DNA of 8,529 bases, from positions 1 through 8,529 of the forward strand of contig JAIUMT010000125.1 of assembly GCA_022565415.1 (NCBI GenBank), given 5' to 3'. The DNA comes from Balneolales bacterium (GTDB lineage Bacteria; Bacteroidota; Rhodothermia; Balneolales; HLUCCA01). The notes under the pieces are model-generated. The model worked only from the letters and a program-made list of their open reading frames with translations. It was not told where the DNA came from and made no database searches. Both the position numbers and the translations under genes were made by a program. Shown piece by piece: positions 1 to 7,031 of the stretch; position 1 is the stretch's first letter; the number at the start of each line of letters is the position of its first letter.

Positions 1-606
1 ACTTATGTAACCCTGGCCGATGTTGGAATCGCGTTCATGGCCGGGTTTTTAATAATACCCGCGATGTATGTCGCGCAGGCTAGCGGTGTTGCGATATTTG
101 ACGCTGATGGAAACCTTTTTGCAAGCACCACTTTGGTATTTAATGTATTGCCTGAAATGTTTCATAACATGGGTGGAATAGGTCTCCTGGCCGGCGTTAT
201 GTTTTTTATTCTGTTAGGAATGGCTGCCCTCACCTCAACCATTTCTCTGCTGGAGGTTCCGGTTGCTTACATGATTGATGAGCATAACTATAGCCGAAAG
301 CGTGCCGCCTGGACAATCGGTGGAATTATCATGGTACTTTCTGTAATTGTATCGTTTTACATCGGACTAATTGATGTATTAATCATGATTTTCAATAACA
401 TTGGTTTGCCCCTAGGCGGATTGATGATCTGTGTGGTTGTGGGTTATTTCTGGAAAGATGAAAGTGCACTTCTTGAGATCAAAAAAGGATACGAAAACGT
501 CGAAAACTCATGGTTCGCACCGGTTTGGACATTTTTCATCAAATTTATCTGTCCGGCTTTGATTGGTTTGGTTTTTGTCTCAACCCTGTACAATTTGTTC
601 TTCTAA
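1..606 (+). CDS. Sodium-dependent transporter, SNF/NSS (LeuT-fold) family, C-terminal part (5' end outside window)
   Basis: The reading frame is open from base 1, so this is the last 201 residues of a longer gene and the first ATG at 37 is internal. It would be a Na+-coupled symporter in the inner membrane, probably for an amino acid or related solute; the substrate cannot be read from this part. Several long hydrophobic segments are seen, at about residues 8-26, 58-82, 103-124, 126-150 and 173-197 of the fragment. The strongest family mark is FILLGMAALTSTISLLE (residues 69-85), which matches TM8 of LeuT; its Ala75, Thr78 and Ser79 align with the LeuT Na2-site ligands A351, T354 and S355. The following acidic MIDEH matches the usual loop after TM8. 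The gene ends with TAA at 604-606. Family assignment is firm; substrate is unknown. Confidence 0.88.
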   Translation, partial: TYVTLADVGIAFMAGFLIIPAMYVAQASGVAIFDADGNLFASTTLVFNVLPEMFHNMGGIGLLAGVMFFILLGMAALTSTISLLEVPVAYMIDEHNYSRKRAAWTIGGIIMVLSVIVSFYIGLIDVLIMIFNNIGLPLGGLMICVVVGYFWKDESALLEIKKGYENVENSWFAPVWTFFIKFICPALIGLVFVSTLYNLFF

Positions 607-627
607 ATCAGTCAAAAGTGTATTTTA

Positions 628-656
628 GCGCCCAAAGAAAACGATTGGGTGTTGTT
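628..656 (+). terminator. Possible stem-loop terminator after the transporter gene
   Basis: GCGCCCAA (628-635) pairs with TTGGGTGT (645-652) across a 9-base loop, giving eight pairs of which two are G-T. It begins 21 bases after the transporter stop. The T-run after it is poor (TGTT), so termination may be weak or absent. Its right end also overlaps the possible -33 element of the efp promoter. Confidence 0.4.
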
Positions 657-682
657 ATACAGGTCTATGAACAGTATTTTTG
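652..682 (+). promoter_or_regulatory. Candidate FCB-type promoter for the efp-accBC-gcvH-guaA cluster
   Basis: TATTTTTG at 675-682 is an exact match to TAnnTTTG, the -7 element known from Bacteroidota housekeeping sigma factors. A TTG at 652-654 lies 20 bases upstream, in the usual place for the -33 element. Transcription would start near 688-691, leaving a leader of about 28 AT-rich bases before the efp ATG. No Shine-Dalgarno sequence is visible in that leader, as is usual in this group. Confidence 0.55.
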
Positions 683-716
683 ATAGTTATTTTTAAACGT
701 TTACTTATTTAATTAT

Positions 717-1289
717 ATGCCAAAGATTTCTACCTCGGACTTTAAAAACGGTTTGAATATCATGATGAACAATGATATTTACACCATTATCGAGTTTCTT
801 CATGTTAAGCCTGGAAAAGGCGGGGCCTTTGTTCGATCGAAACTCAGAGGCGTGACGAATGGAAAAGTCCTCGATAAAACGTTTCGTGCCGGAGAATCAA
901 TGGAATCGGTTCGGGTTGAGCGTCATCCCTATCAATATCTTTACAACGATGGCGAAATTTACCATTTCATGCATGAGCAAACCTACGAGCAAATCGGTTT
1001 GAACTCAGCTCAGGTTGCTAAACCAGAGTTTATGAAAGAAAGCGAAATTGTGACTATTGTTATTAACGCTGATACTGAGAAAGTTTTGTTTACCGAACTT
1101 CCAGACCATGTTGTTTTGGAAGTAGCAGAAACTGAGCCTGGTATGAAAGGCGATACTGCAACAGGAGCTACAAAGCCTGCCACAATGGAATCGGGTGCTT
1201 CACTTCAGGTGCCATTGTTTATTAATCAGGGCGACAAATTACGAGTTGATTCACGAACGGGTTCTTATATAGAGCGCGTTAAATCATAA
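717..1289 (+). CDS. efp: Elongation factor P
   Basis: Cytoplasmic translation factor that binds between the P and E sites of the ribosome and rescues stalling at consecutive prolines. At 190 residues it has the normal three-barrel length. The N-terminal KOW-like domain carries the tip loop KPGKGGAF (residues 31-38); Lys34 is the residue equivalent to the modified lysine of E. coli EF-P. A lysine here, not arginine, argues against EarP rhamnosylation and fits EpmA-type lysylation or another lysine modification, but no modifying enzyme is encoded in the window. The C-terminal OB domain carries the family signature in KPATMESGASLQVPLFINQG, followed by GDKLRVDSRTGSYIERV. The ATG at 717 gives the canonical MPKISTSDFKNG start. 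It is the first gene after the candidate promoter, and accB follows after 14 bases. Confidence 0.98.
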   Translation: MPKISTSDFKNGLNIMMNNDIYTIIEFLHVKPGKGGAFVRSKLRGVTNGKVLDKTFRAGESMESVRVERHPYQYLYNDGEIYHFMHEQTYEQIGLNSAQVAKPEFMKESEIVTIVINADTEKVLFTELPDHVVLEVAETEPGMKGDTATGATKPATMESGASLQVPLFINQGDKLRVDSRTGSYIERVKS

Positions 1290-1303
1290 AAACCTATTGA
1301 ATT

Positions 1304-1789
1304 ATGGATTTAAAACAGATTAAAAGTCTTCTGAACCTGATTTCAGAAAGCGATGTAAACGAAGTATATATCGAAGAAGGCGATTTCAAAATTAAAATCA
1401 AGAAACAGTCTGATACTATACAACAGATGGGGCAACCTCAGTACGTTTCACAGGCGCCTCAAACAGTTGAAATAGCTGCGCAGAAACCTGCTTCTAGCCC
1501 ATCGTCGGCTCCAGCTCCCGAAACACCAGCTCCAACGCCAAAATCGTCGGCTGATGTTATCAAATCACCTATTGTTGGTACCTTTTACGACTCTCCTTCG
1601 CCAGAAGACAAAGCATTCGTTAGTGTAGGCGATACCATTGCTAAGGGCGATACGCTTTGCATCATTGAAGCAATGAAAATTATGAACGAAATCAATGCTG
1701 AAGTATCTGGCAAAATTACCAAGGTATTGGTCAGTAATTCGCAACCGGTTGAGTACGATCAACCATTATTTGAAATTGAGCCCGCTTAA
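1304..1789 (+). CDS. accB: Biotin carboxyl carrier protein of acetyl-CoA carboxylase
   Basis: Carries the biotin arm that moves CO2 between AccC and the AccA-AccD carboxyltransferase in the first step of fatty-acid synthesis. The 161 residues show the usual layout: an N-terminal helical region (1-35, with the DLKQIKSLL and VYIEEGDFKIKIKK pattern), a flexible Pro/Ala/Ser-rich linker (about 45-82), and the biotinyl domain (about 86-160). The domain holds the SPIVGTFYDSPSPEDKAFV thumb, which marks ACC carriers rather than other biotinyl proteins, and the target motif EAMKIMNEI with the biotinylated lysine at residue 125. It ends in the expected hydrophobic strand PLFEIEPA. accC begins 5 bases after the stop, which suggests coupled translation. 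The carboxyltransferase genes are not in the window. Confidence 0.97.
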   Translation: MDLKQIKSLLNLISESDVNEVYIEEGDFKIKIKKQSDTIQQMGQPQYVSQAPQTVEIAAQKPASSPSSAPAPETPAPTPKSSADVIKSPIVGTFYDSPSPEDKAFVSVGDTIAKGDTLCIIEAMKIMNEINAEVSGKITKVLVSNSQPVEYDQPLFEIEPA

Positions 1790-1794
1790 GGACT

Positions 1795-3147
1795 ATGTTT
1801 AAAAAAATCCTGATTGCTAACCGTGGTGAAATTGCCTTGCGCATTATCCGTACTTGTAAAGAGATGGGCATCAAAACGGTAGCTGTTTACTCCACCGCAG
1901 ACGCCAATAGCTTACATGTAAAATTCGCAGACGAGGCCGTATGCATTGGTCCTGCCGTATCACGTGAATCATATCTGAAAATTCCACGGCTTCTGGCAGC
2001 TGCAGAAATTACTAACGCTGAGGCAATTCACCCCGGATATGGGTTTCTTGCTGAAAATGCTGAGTTTTCCCGAATCTGCTCTGAACATAACATCAAATTT
2101 ATCGGTCCTTCTCCGGAAATGATCGATACCATGGGTAACAAATCCAGAGCTAAAGAGAACATGATTAAGTACGGGGTTCCAGTGGTACCCGGTAGCGAGG
2201 GAATCATTAAGGAATTTAAGCACGGTCAGAAAGTTGCTGAGGAAACCGGATATCCGGTTATCATTAAAGCTTCTGCAGGCGGTGGCGGACGTGGAATGCG
2301 TATTGTGCGTGATGCATCTGACTTTAAAAAACAGTTTGATGCTGCAACTTCAGAAGCAGGTGCCGCTTTCGGTAACCCGGATGTTTACATCGAGAAGTTT
2401 ATTGAAGAGCCTCGACATGTTGAAATCCAAATTCTTGGTGATCAACACGGCTATATTACTCACCTCGGTGAACGTGATTGTTCAATGCAACGACGTCATC
2501 AGAAAATCCTCGAAGAATCACCTTCACCTGCTGTGGATGAAGCTTTACGCGAGAAAATGGGTCAGGCAGCTATCCGGGCAGCACAAACCGTTCAGTACGA
2601 AGGAGCAGGAACAGTTGAGTTTTTGCTAGATAAGTATGGTGAGTTCTATTTCATGGAAATGAACACACGTATCCAGGTCGAACACCCTGTTACTGAAGAA
2701 GTTACCGGCTACGATTTAATTCGTTCACAAATTGAAATCGCCGCAGGTATACCCCTCCGCCGCAAAGCCCTGAAAATGCGCGGACATTCCATCGAATGCC
2801 GTATTAATGCCGAAGATCTAGCTCACGGTTTCAGGCCGAGTGCAGGGAAAATCACGGTGTTTCATCCGCCAGGAGGCCATTCTGTACGGGTTGATACTCA
2901 CGTATATTCCGGTTATGTCGTACCCCCGAACTACGATTCTATGATTGCGAAACTGATTGTTAGCGCCCCAACTCGCCAGGAAGCAATTGCAAGAATGTAT
3001 CGCGCGCTCGGGGAGTTCATTATTGAGGGCGTCAAAACAACAATCCCTTACCACAAACAGCTTCTCCAAGACGAAAATTTCATTGCTGGTGAGTTCAACA
3101 CCGGCTATCTTGAGAAAGTGTTTAAATTCAATCCGGAGTTAAATTAA
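1795..3147 (+). CDS. accC: Biotin carboxylase subunit of acetyl-CoA carboxylase
   Basis: ATP-grasp enzyme that carboxylates the biotin on AccB using bicarbonate and ATP. At 450 residues it matches stand-alone AccC, with no fused carrier or carboxyltransferase domain. The N-terminal domain opens with FKKILIANRGEIALRIIR and contains EAIHPGYGFLAENAEF (76-91). In the ATP-grasp domain I can place Lys116, Lys158, the glycine-rich loop GGGGRG (162-167), His208, Glu275, Glu288, Asn290, Arg292, Glu296 and Arg336, which correspond, with a shift of up to two residues, to the catalytic and binding residues of E. coli AccC. RDCSMQRRHQKILEESPSP (227-245) and MEMNTRIQVEHPVTEE (287-302) are intact. No key residue is missing. 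Its TAA shares its last base with the ATG of gcvH. Confidence 0.98.
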   Translation: MFKKILIANRGEIALRIIRTCKEMGIKTVAVYSTADANSLHVKFADEAVCIGPAVSRESYLKIPRLLAAAEITNAEAIHPGYGFLAENAEFSRICSEHNIKFIGPSPEMIDTMGNKSRAKENMIKYGVPVVPGSEGIIKEFKHGQKVAEETGYPVIIKASAGGGGRGMRIVRDASDFKKQFDAATSEAGAAFGNPDVYIEKFIEEPRHVEIQILGDQHGYITHLGERDCSMQRRHQKILEESPSPAVDEALREKMGQAAIRAAQTVQYEGAGTVEFLLDKYGEFYFMEMNTRIQVEHPVTEEVTGYDLIRSQIEIAAGIPLRRKALKMRGHSIECRINAEDLAHGFRPSAGKITVFHPPGGHSVRVDTHVYSGYVVPPNYDSMIAKLIVSAPTRQEAIARMYRALGEFIIEGVKTTIPYHKQLLQDENFIAGEFNTGYLEKVFKFNPELN

Positions 3148-3527
3148 TGTCCTACCCAGCTGAACTTAAGTACACAAAAGAGCACGAATGGATTCGAGAT
3201 AATGGTGACGGCACCGCAACAATCGGTATTACTGAATTTGCTCAAGGTGAATTGGGTGATATCGTTTACGTTGACATCGATACAGTAGGCGAAACCATCG
3301 ACCAAGATGCCATTTTTGGCACAATCGAAGCTGTTAAGACCGTATCAGATCTATTTTTGCCTGTAGAAGGTGAAATTCTGGAAGTTAATGCCGCACTCGA
3401 AGATCAGCCCGAACTGGTTAATAGTGACCCATACGGCGAGGGCTGGTTGGTTAAAGTGAAATTGGCAAACGCTTCCCAGATTGCCGACTTGCTTGACTCA
3501 GAAGCATATCAAGATATCATCGCTTAA
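3147..3527 (+). CDS. gcvH: Glycine cleavage system H protein
   Basis: Small lipoyl carrier that shuttles the aminomethyl group between the P, T and L proteins of the glycine cleavage system in the cytoplasm. The 126 residues have the standard opening (YTKEHEWI, 9-16), the hammerhead lipoyl domain with GDIVYVDID (37-45), the lipoylation motif EAVKTVSDL with Lys64, and the typical end NSDPYGEGWLVKVK (about 92-105). The start codon overlaps the accC stop by one base (TAATG), so translation is probably coupled to accC. No gcvT or gcvP is nearby. In several bacteria GcvH also acts as the first acceptor of octanoyl or lipoyl groups for other enzymes; the sequence alone cannot tell whether that applies here. 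Confidence 0.96.
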   Translation: MSYPAELKYTKEHEWIRDNGDGTATIGITEFAQGELGDIVYVDIDTVGETIDQDAIFGTIEAVKTVSDLFLPVEGEILEVNAALEDQPELVNSDPYGEGWLVKVKLANASQIADLLDSEAYQDIIA

Positions 3528-3551
3528 TTCTTTCTCTTTTATAATTTTCTT

Positions 3552-5102
3552 ATGCATTTCCAACACCCGGAGTGGGTTCTGATTCTGGATTACGGTTCTC
3601 AGTACACACAACTCATTGCTCGCCGCGTGCGGGAATTACAAGTTTACTGTGAAATACACCCGTTCAATGCAGATTTAACTGCTTTCGACGACAACCCTCC
3701 TTCTGGTGTAATCTTATCGGGCGGACCAATGTCTGTGAACGATAATGATGCTCCCTATCTGAATACATCTGTTTTCGATTGGGAAGTGCCAGTTCTTGGT
3801 GTTTGTTACGGACTTCAAATAATTGCCCATACCGCGATACCGAATAGTGTTGAAAAAGCCAGTAAGCGTGAGTTTGGTCGTGCGGAACTAATAATCGACA
3901 TCGAGAACGATCTTTTCACCGGCATCAAAAATACAACTATTGTATGGATGAGTCATGGTGATCACCTCAAGCAGTTGCCGCCTGACTATACTATTCTAGC
4001 CCATACGTCAAATGCGCCGGTTGCAGCAGTCAAGCACAAATCCAAACCAATTTATGGTGTTCAGTTTCATCCGGAAGTAGTTCACACCAGCGACGGAAAG
4101 TTATTGATATCCAACTTTATTCGAATTATTTGTAATCTCGGCGCGACATGGACTCCCATGTCGTTTATCGAGTCTACTATTGAAGAAGTTCGGAAAAATG
4201 TTGGCAATGAGCGGGTTATTTGTGGTTTATCGGGTGGAGTTGATTCTACTGTTACAGCAGTATTGCTTCATAAGGCGCTCGGAGACCAGTTACTTTGCGT
4301 TTTTGTTGATAATGGCCTGCTTCGAAAAAATGAATTTGAAACGGTACTGGCTCTTTACAAGCGTGATCTGAAACTACCAGTTAAGGGTGTTGATGCAAGC
4401 GAACTATTTCTGGACAGACTAGCCGGAGTTACCGATCCGGAAGCGAAACGTAAAGTTATTGGAAACACCTTTATTGATGTCTTTGATAAAGCGATAAGCA
4501 AGGAGGAAGGATTCAAATGGCTCGCACAAGGTACGCTCTACCCTGATGTAATTGAGAGTGTTTCGTTTAAGGGTCCTTCTGCGACTATTAAATCTCACCA
4601 CAATGTTGGCGGACTTCCTGAGAAAATGAACCTGAGTCTGCTCGAGCCAATGCGCGAGCTTTTCAAAGATGAAGTTCGTGAAGTTGGTCGTGAACTCGGA
4701 ATTCCAGAGCATTTTATTGAACGTCATCCATTTCCAGGCCCCGGACTTGGAATTCGGGTAATATCAGATCTCACAAAAGAAAAGCTAGACTTACTTCGTG
4801 AAGCCGATGCCATTTTTATTGAAGAATTGAAAACCTCAGGCTTGTATAAAGAAACGTGGCAGGCATTTGCGGTTCTGCTTCCTGTACAAAGTGTGGGTGT
4901 AATGGGCGACGAGCGAACGTACGAATTTACTGCTGCTTTACGCGCAGTAACTAGTGTCGACGGCATGACTGCGGATTGGGCACATTTACCGTACGAATTT
5001 CTTGCCCGTGTATCGAATCGGATCATCAATGAAGTACGCGGAATTAATCGCGTGGTATACGATATTAGCTCGAAACCACCGGCCACTATCGAATGGGAAT
5101 AA
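3552..5102 (+). CDS. guaA: GMP synthase (glutamine-hydrolysing)
   Basis: Converts XMP, glutamine and ATP to GMP, the last step of the guanine branch of purine synthesis. The 516 residues are the full-length two-activity form. The class I amidotransferase domain (about 8-195) starts with ILDYGSQYTQLIARRVRE and has the catalytic triad Cys85 (in LGVCYGLQ), His173 and Glu175 (in FHPEV). The ATP-pyrophosphatase domain (about 205-390) has the PP-loop GLSGGVDS (225-232) and the VDNGLLRKNE motif. The C-terminal dimerisation domain contains RHPFPGPGLGIRV (391-403) and ends with the expected KPPATIEWE. It starts 24 pyrimidine-rich bases after gcvH with no clear promoter or Shine-Dalgarno sequence, so it is probably read from the efp promoter. 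Its stop codon lies inside a perfect 9-bp stem. Confidence 0.98.
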   Translation: MHFQHPEWVLILDYGSQYTQLIARRVRELQVYCEIHPFNADLTAFDDNPPSGVILSGGPMSVNDNDAPYLNTSVFDWEVPVLGVCYGLQIIAHTAIPNSVEKASKREFGRAELIIDIENDLFTGIKNTTIVWMSHGDHLKQLPPDYTILAHTSNAPVAAVKHKSKPIYGVQFHPEVVHTSDGKLLISNFIRIICNLGATWTPMSFIESTIEEVRKNVGNERVICGLSGGVDSTVTAVLLHKALGDQLLCVFVDNGLLRKNEFETVLALYKRDLKLPVKGVDASELFLDRLAGVTDPEAKRKVIGNTFIDVFDKAISKEEGFKWLAQGTLYPDVIESVSFKGPSATIKSHHNVGGLPEKMNLSLLEPMRELFKDEVREVGRELGIPEHFIERHPFPGPGLGIRVISDLTKEKLDLLREADAIFIEELKTSGLYKETWQAFAVLLPVQSVGVMGDERTYEFTAALRAVTSVDGMTADWAHLPYEFLARVSNRIINEVRGINRVVYDISSKPPATIEWE

Positions 5103-5124
5103 ATCCATCCGGGCAATGGATTTA
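5100..5124 (+). terminator. Perfect 9-bp stem-loop over the guaA stop codon (possible terminator or processing site)
   Basis: TAAATCCAT (5100-5108) and ATGGATTTA (5116-5124) are perfect inverted repeats around a 7-base CCGGGCA loop, and the stem begins with the guaA TAA itself. The stem is AT-rich and no T-run follows directly; the nearest is TTTT at 5136-5139. It could therefore be a weak terminator, an RNA-stability or processing hairpin, or a site that lowers read-through into the next gene. Confidence 0.4.
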
Positions 5125-5169
5125 CTGTGTACACGTTTTAATTGCATGAATAACTTGCACAACAATCCA

Positions 5170-7020
5170 ATGAAGAAATACATCCGCCTTAGTTTTCTCG
5201 TAGTAATATTTTTCGCGGCAGGTAGCATTAATTCTGCTGTAGCAAATGGTATGCTATCCTCAGCTCACGCGAGTTCACCGGCGAATGAGGAACTGCAGCA
5301 AAATGACCTGCAACGTGGTATGTCAGAGTATCAATCACACAATTACCAACGTGCTATTGAAATTCTTACTGACATTGATCAACCTATCGCCCGTCTGTTT
5401 CTAGCTAAATCGTATTACGGTGCAGGTAATTTTAGCAAAGCTATCGAAGTTGCTTCGCCTCTATCTCAGCGTCCTCCAATTCAAATAGCCAACGAAGCGC
5501 AATTTACCCGCGCCTTGTCGCATTATCAGCGCAAAGAATACTCCGTCTCGCTGGATTTGCTTTACTTCCTCGGAAGCGATGCAGTTGATGTATCCCTCAG
5601 AGAAGACGCCAAAGAACTATACTCAAGTATAGTCGATTATCTCTCGGTTAATCAGCGAATTAATGTTTTGCGCAACAATCGGAATATCAATATTAAGACT
5701 GATGTCATTAAAGATGAATTTCTTGGTCGTTACACATCTGGTCAGGCATTAGATTTTATTAGAGACTACGAGCGAATCACAAATGGGCAGTCGACTGATC
5801 AGGTCCGAAATGTAGCGCAATCGTTGCCCGAAAGCCCTGTTGAGTTACCCGATTTGAGCAATATTCCACACGGTACAGTTTATAGAATCGGTGTCATTTT
5901 GCCTGGATTTGAGGATAATGACTCCGATCGCATGGTGTCTTCGGGAATTTACGGCGGACTAATGCTAGCTGCAGATGCTTTTAACAGAGCAAATTCAGAC
6001 ACAAAAGTTAAACTAATTTTTAAAGATTCGGAGCAGTATTCTTCGCGAATGGGTAATATTGTTAATGAATTGGTTGAAGAAGAATTTGTTGATGTTATAA
6101 TTGGTCCATTGTTTTCAGAACAAGTAGCGCAGCTATCTGGATTGGTCGACAGACGTTCGATACCATTGTTCGCTCCCCTAGCCAATACTATAACAGTGTC
6201 GGATGATAACCGTTATGTATTTCAGATTAATCCGTCGTTCGAAGCACGTGGCCGGCAATTTGCTCAGTTTGCTGTTCGCGACCACGGTGCAAACAGAGTG
6301 GGAATTATTTCAGAACGAGGCTCTTATAGTGAAACCGAAGCCACCGCATTTAAGAATGAGGTCGAAAGGCTTGGTGGCGAGGTCGTTCATTTCTTCAATG
6401 AAGACTTCACAGCCAGAGGTTTATCTGTCGGACACCTTATGCCTTGGTTTGCTAATAACCAAGACTTAATTCAGGATACTATAAATTACAGAGCAGAATC
6501 ACTGGATGCCGTCTTTTTATCATTTAGCAGTGACGTAGCCGAAACATTATTAGATCTTACATTAACCGGACTCGAAGCGTTCAATCCAGATTATATGGTC
6601 ATCAGTAATGAAACAATGACGTATCTGGACCATTCGTTAAATCGAATTCGTCGGCTAAATATGATTTATGCCGATACATATTTCCTGAATGAAGGCGACG
6701 AAATAGCGATTAACTTCAGATACGATTACCAAAACCGAACCGGTGCCGAACCCTCGATTTTTTCACATGTCGGATACGACATTGGCATGTACTACCTTTC
6801 TTTGATTAATGCGGTCGGAAATCCAGACAACCTCCGCGATTATATTCATTTAATTGAGCCATTTGATGGCATTGCCACTACAATCTACTTTGGCGACGAA
6901 CAGATGAATAAATCACTTCAATACTTCAAGCTTACCACAGAGGGAACTGTTAAAATCACGGATAGTCCGAACCGCGAGATTTTTGATGCTAAATCTGATG
7001 AAGATTTCGAGGAATTCTAG
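5170..7020 (+). CDS. Secreted TPR-repeat protein with C-terminal type I periplasmic-binding-protein fold (LpoA-like architecture)
   Basis: I chose the ATG at 5170 (616 residues) because it opens a clear signal peptide: MKK, then hydrophobic residues 5-18, with cleavage plausible after AVA (25) or AHA (34). In-frame ATGs at 5002, 5116 and 5146 would put non-signal sequence in front, and the one at 5002 overlaps guaA. Residues 47-70, 72-95 and 108-135 look like TPR-type helix pairs (for example AKSYYGAGNFSKAIEVA). A helical linker to about 235 leads into a Leu/Ile/Val-binding-protein-like domain (238 to about 595) with YRIGVILPG, DVIIGPLFSEQVAQL (308 on) and the expected RSIPLFAP strand. The tail is acidic. 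The protein has no cysteine, so no lipobox and no disulphides. No ABC permease or ATPase gene is adjacent. E. coli LpoA, the lipoprotein activator of PBP1A, combines the same two folds; the neighbouring mltG fits a cell-wall role, but a solute receptor remains possible. Confidence 0.82.
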   Translation: MKKYIRLSFLVVIFFAAGSINSAVANGMLSSAHASSPANEELQQNDLQRGMSEYQSHNYQRAIEILTDIDQPIARLFLAKSYYGAGNFSKAIEVASPLSQRPPIQIANEAQFTRALSHYQRKEYSVSLDLLYFLGSDAVDVSLREDAKELYSSIVDYLSVNQRINVLRNNRNINIKTDVIKDEFLGRYTSGQALDFIRDYERITNGQSTDQVRNVAQSLPESPVELPDLSNIPHGTVYRIGVILPGFEDNDSDRMVSSGIYGGLMLAADAFNRANSDTKVKLIFKDSEQYSSRMGNIVNELVEEEFVDVIIGPLFSEQVAQLSGLVDRRSIPLFAPLANTITVSDDNRYVFQINPSFEARGRQFAQFAVRDHGANRVGIISERGSYSETEATAFKNEVERLGGEVVHFFNEDFTARGLSVGHLMPWFANNQDLIQDTINYRAESLDAVFLSFSSDVAETLLDLTLTGLEAFNPDYMVISNETMTYLDHSLNRIRRLNMIYADTYFLNEGDEIAINFRYDYQNRTGAEPSIFSHVGYDIGMYYLSLINAVGNPDNLRDYIHLIEPFDGIATTIYFGDEQMNKSLQYFKLTTEGTVKITDSPNREIFDAKSDEDFEEF

Positions 7021-7031
7021 TGGCTGGTCCC

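Noticed and set aside
1788..1792. AAGGA before accC as a Shine-Dalgarno site
   Set aside because: It ends only two bases before the ATG, too close to work as a standard ribosome-binding site, and other genes here lack such motifs.
2234..2629. Plus-strand open frame of 131 codons inside accC
   Set aside because: It is an alternate frame of the conserved ATP-grasp region, with low-complexity Leu/Lys/Gln content and no recognisable domain.
3540..3549. TATAATTTTC before guaA as an internal promoter
   Set aside because: It resembles both TATAAT and TAnnTTTG, but transcription would begin at or inside the guaA start codon, and there is no TTG at the right distance upstream.
4419..5134. Minus-strand open frames of 102 and 136 codons inside guaA
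   Set aside because: They lie opposite a fully conserved guaA, match no protein family I know, and are shadows of its codon pattern.
5151..5158. TAACTTGC as a promoter element for the TPR/PBP-fold gene
   Set aside because: It misses the TTTG core and has no well-placed upstream partner; no convincing promoter is seen for this gene.
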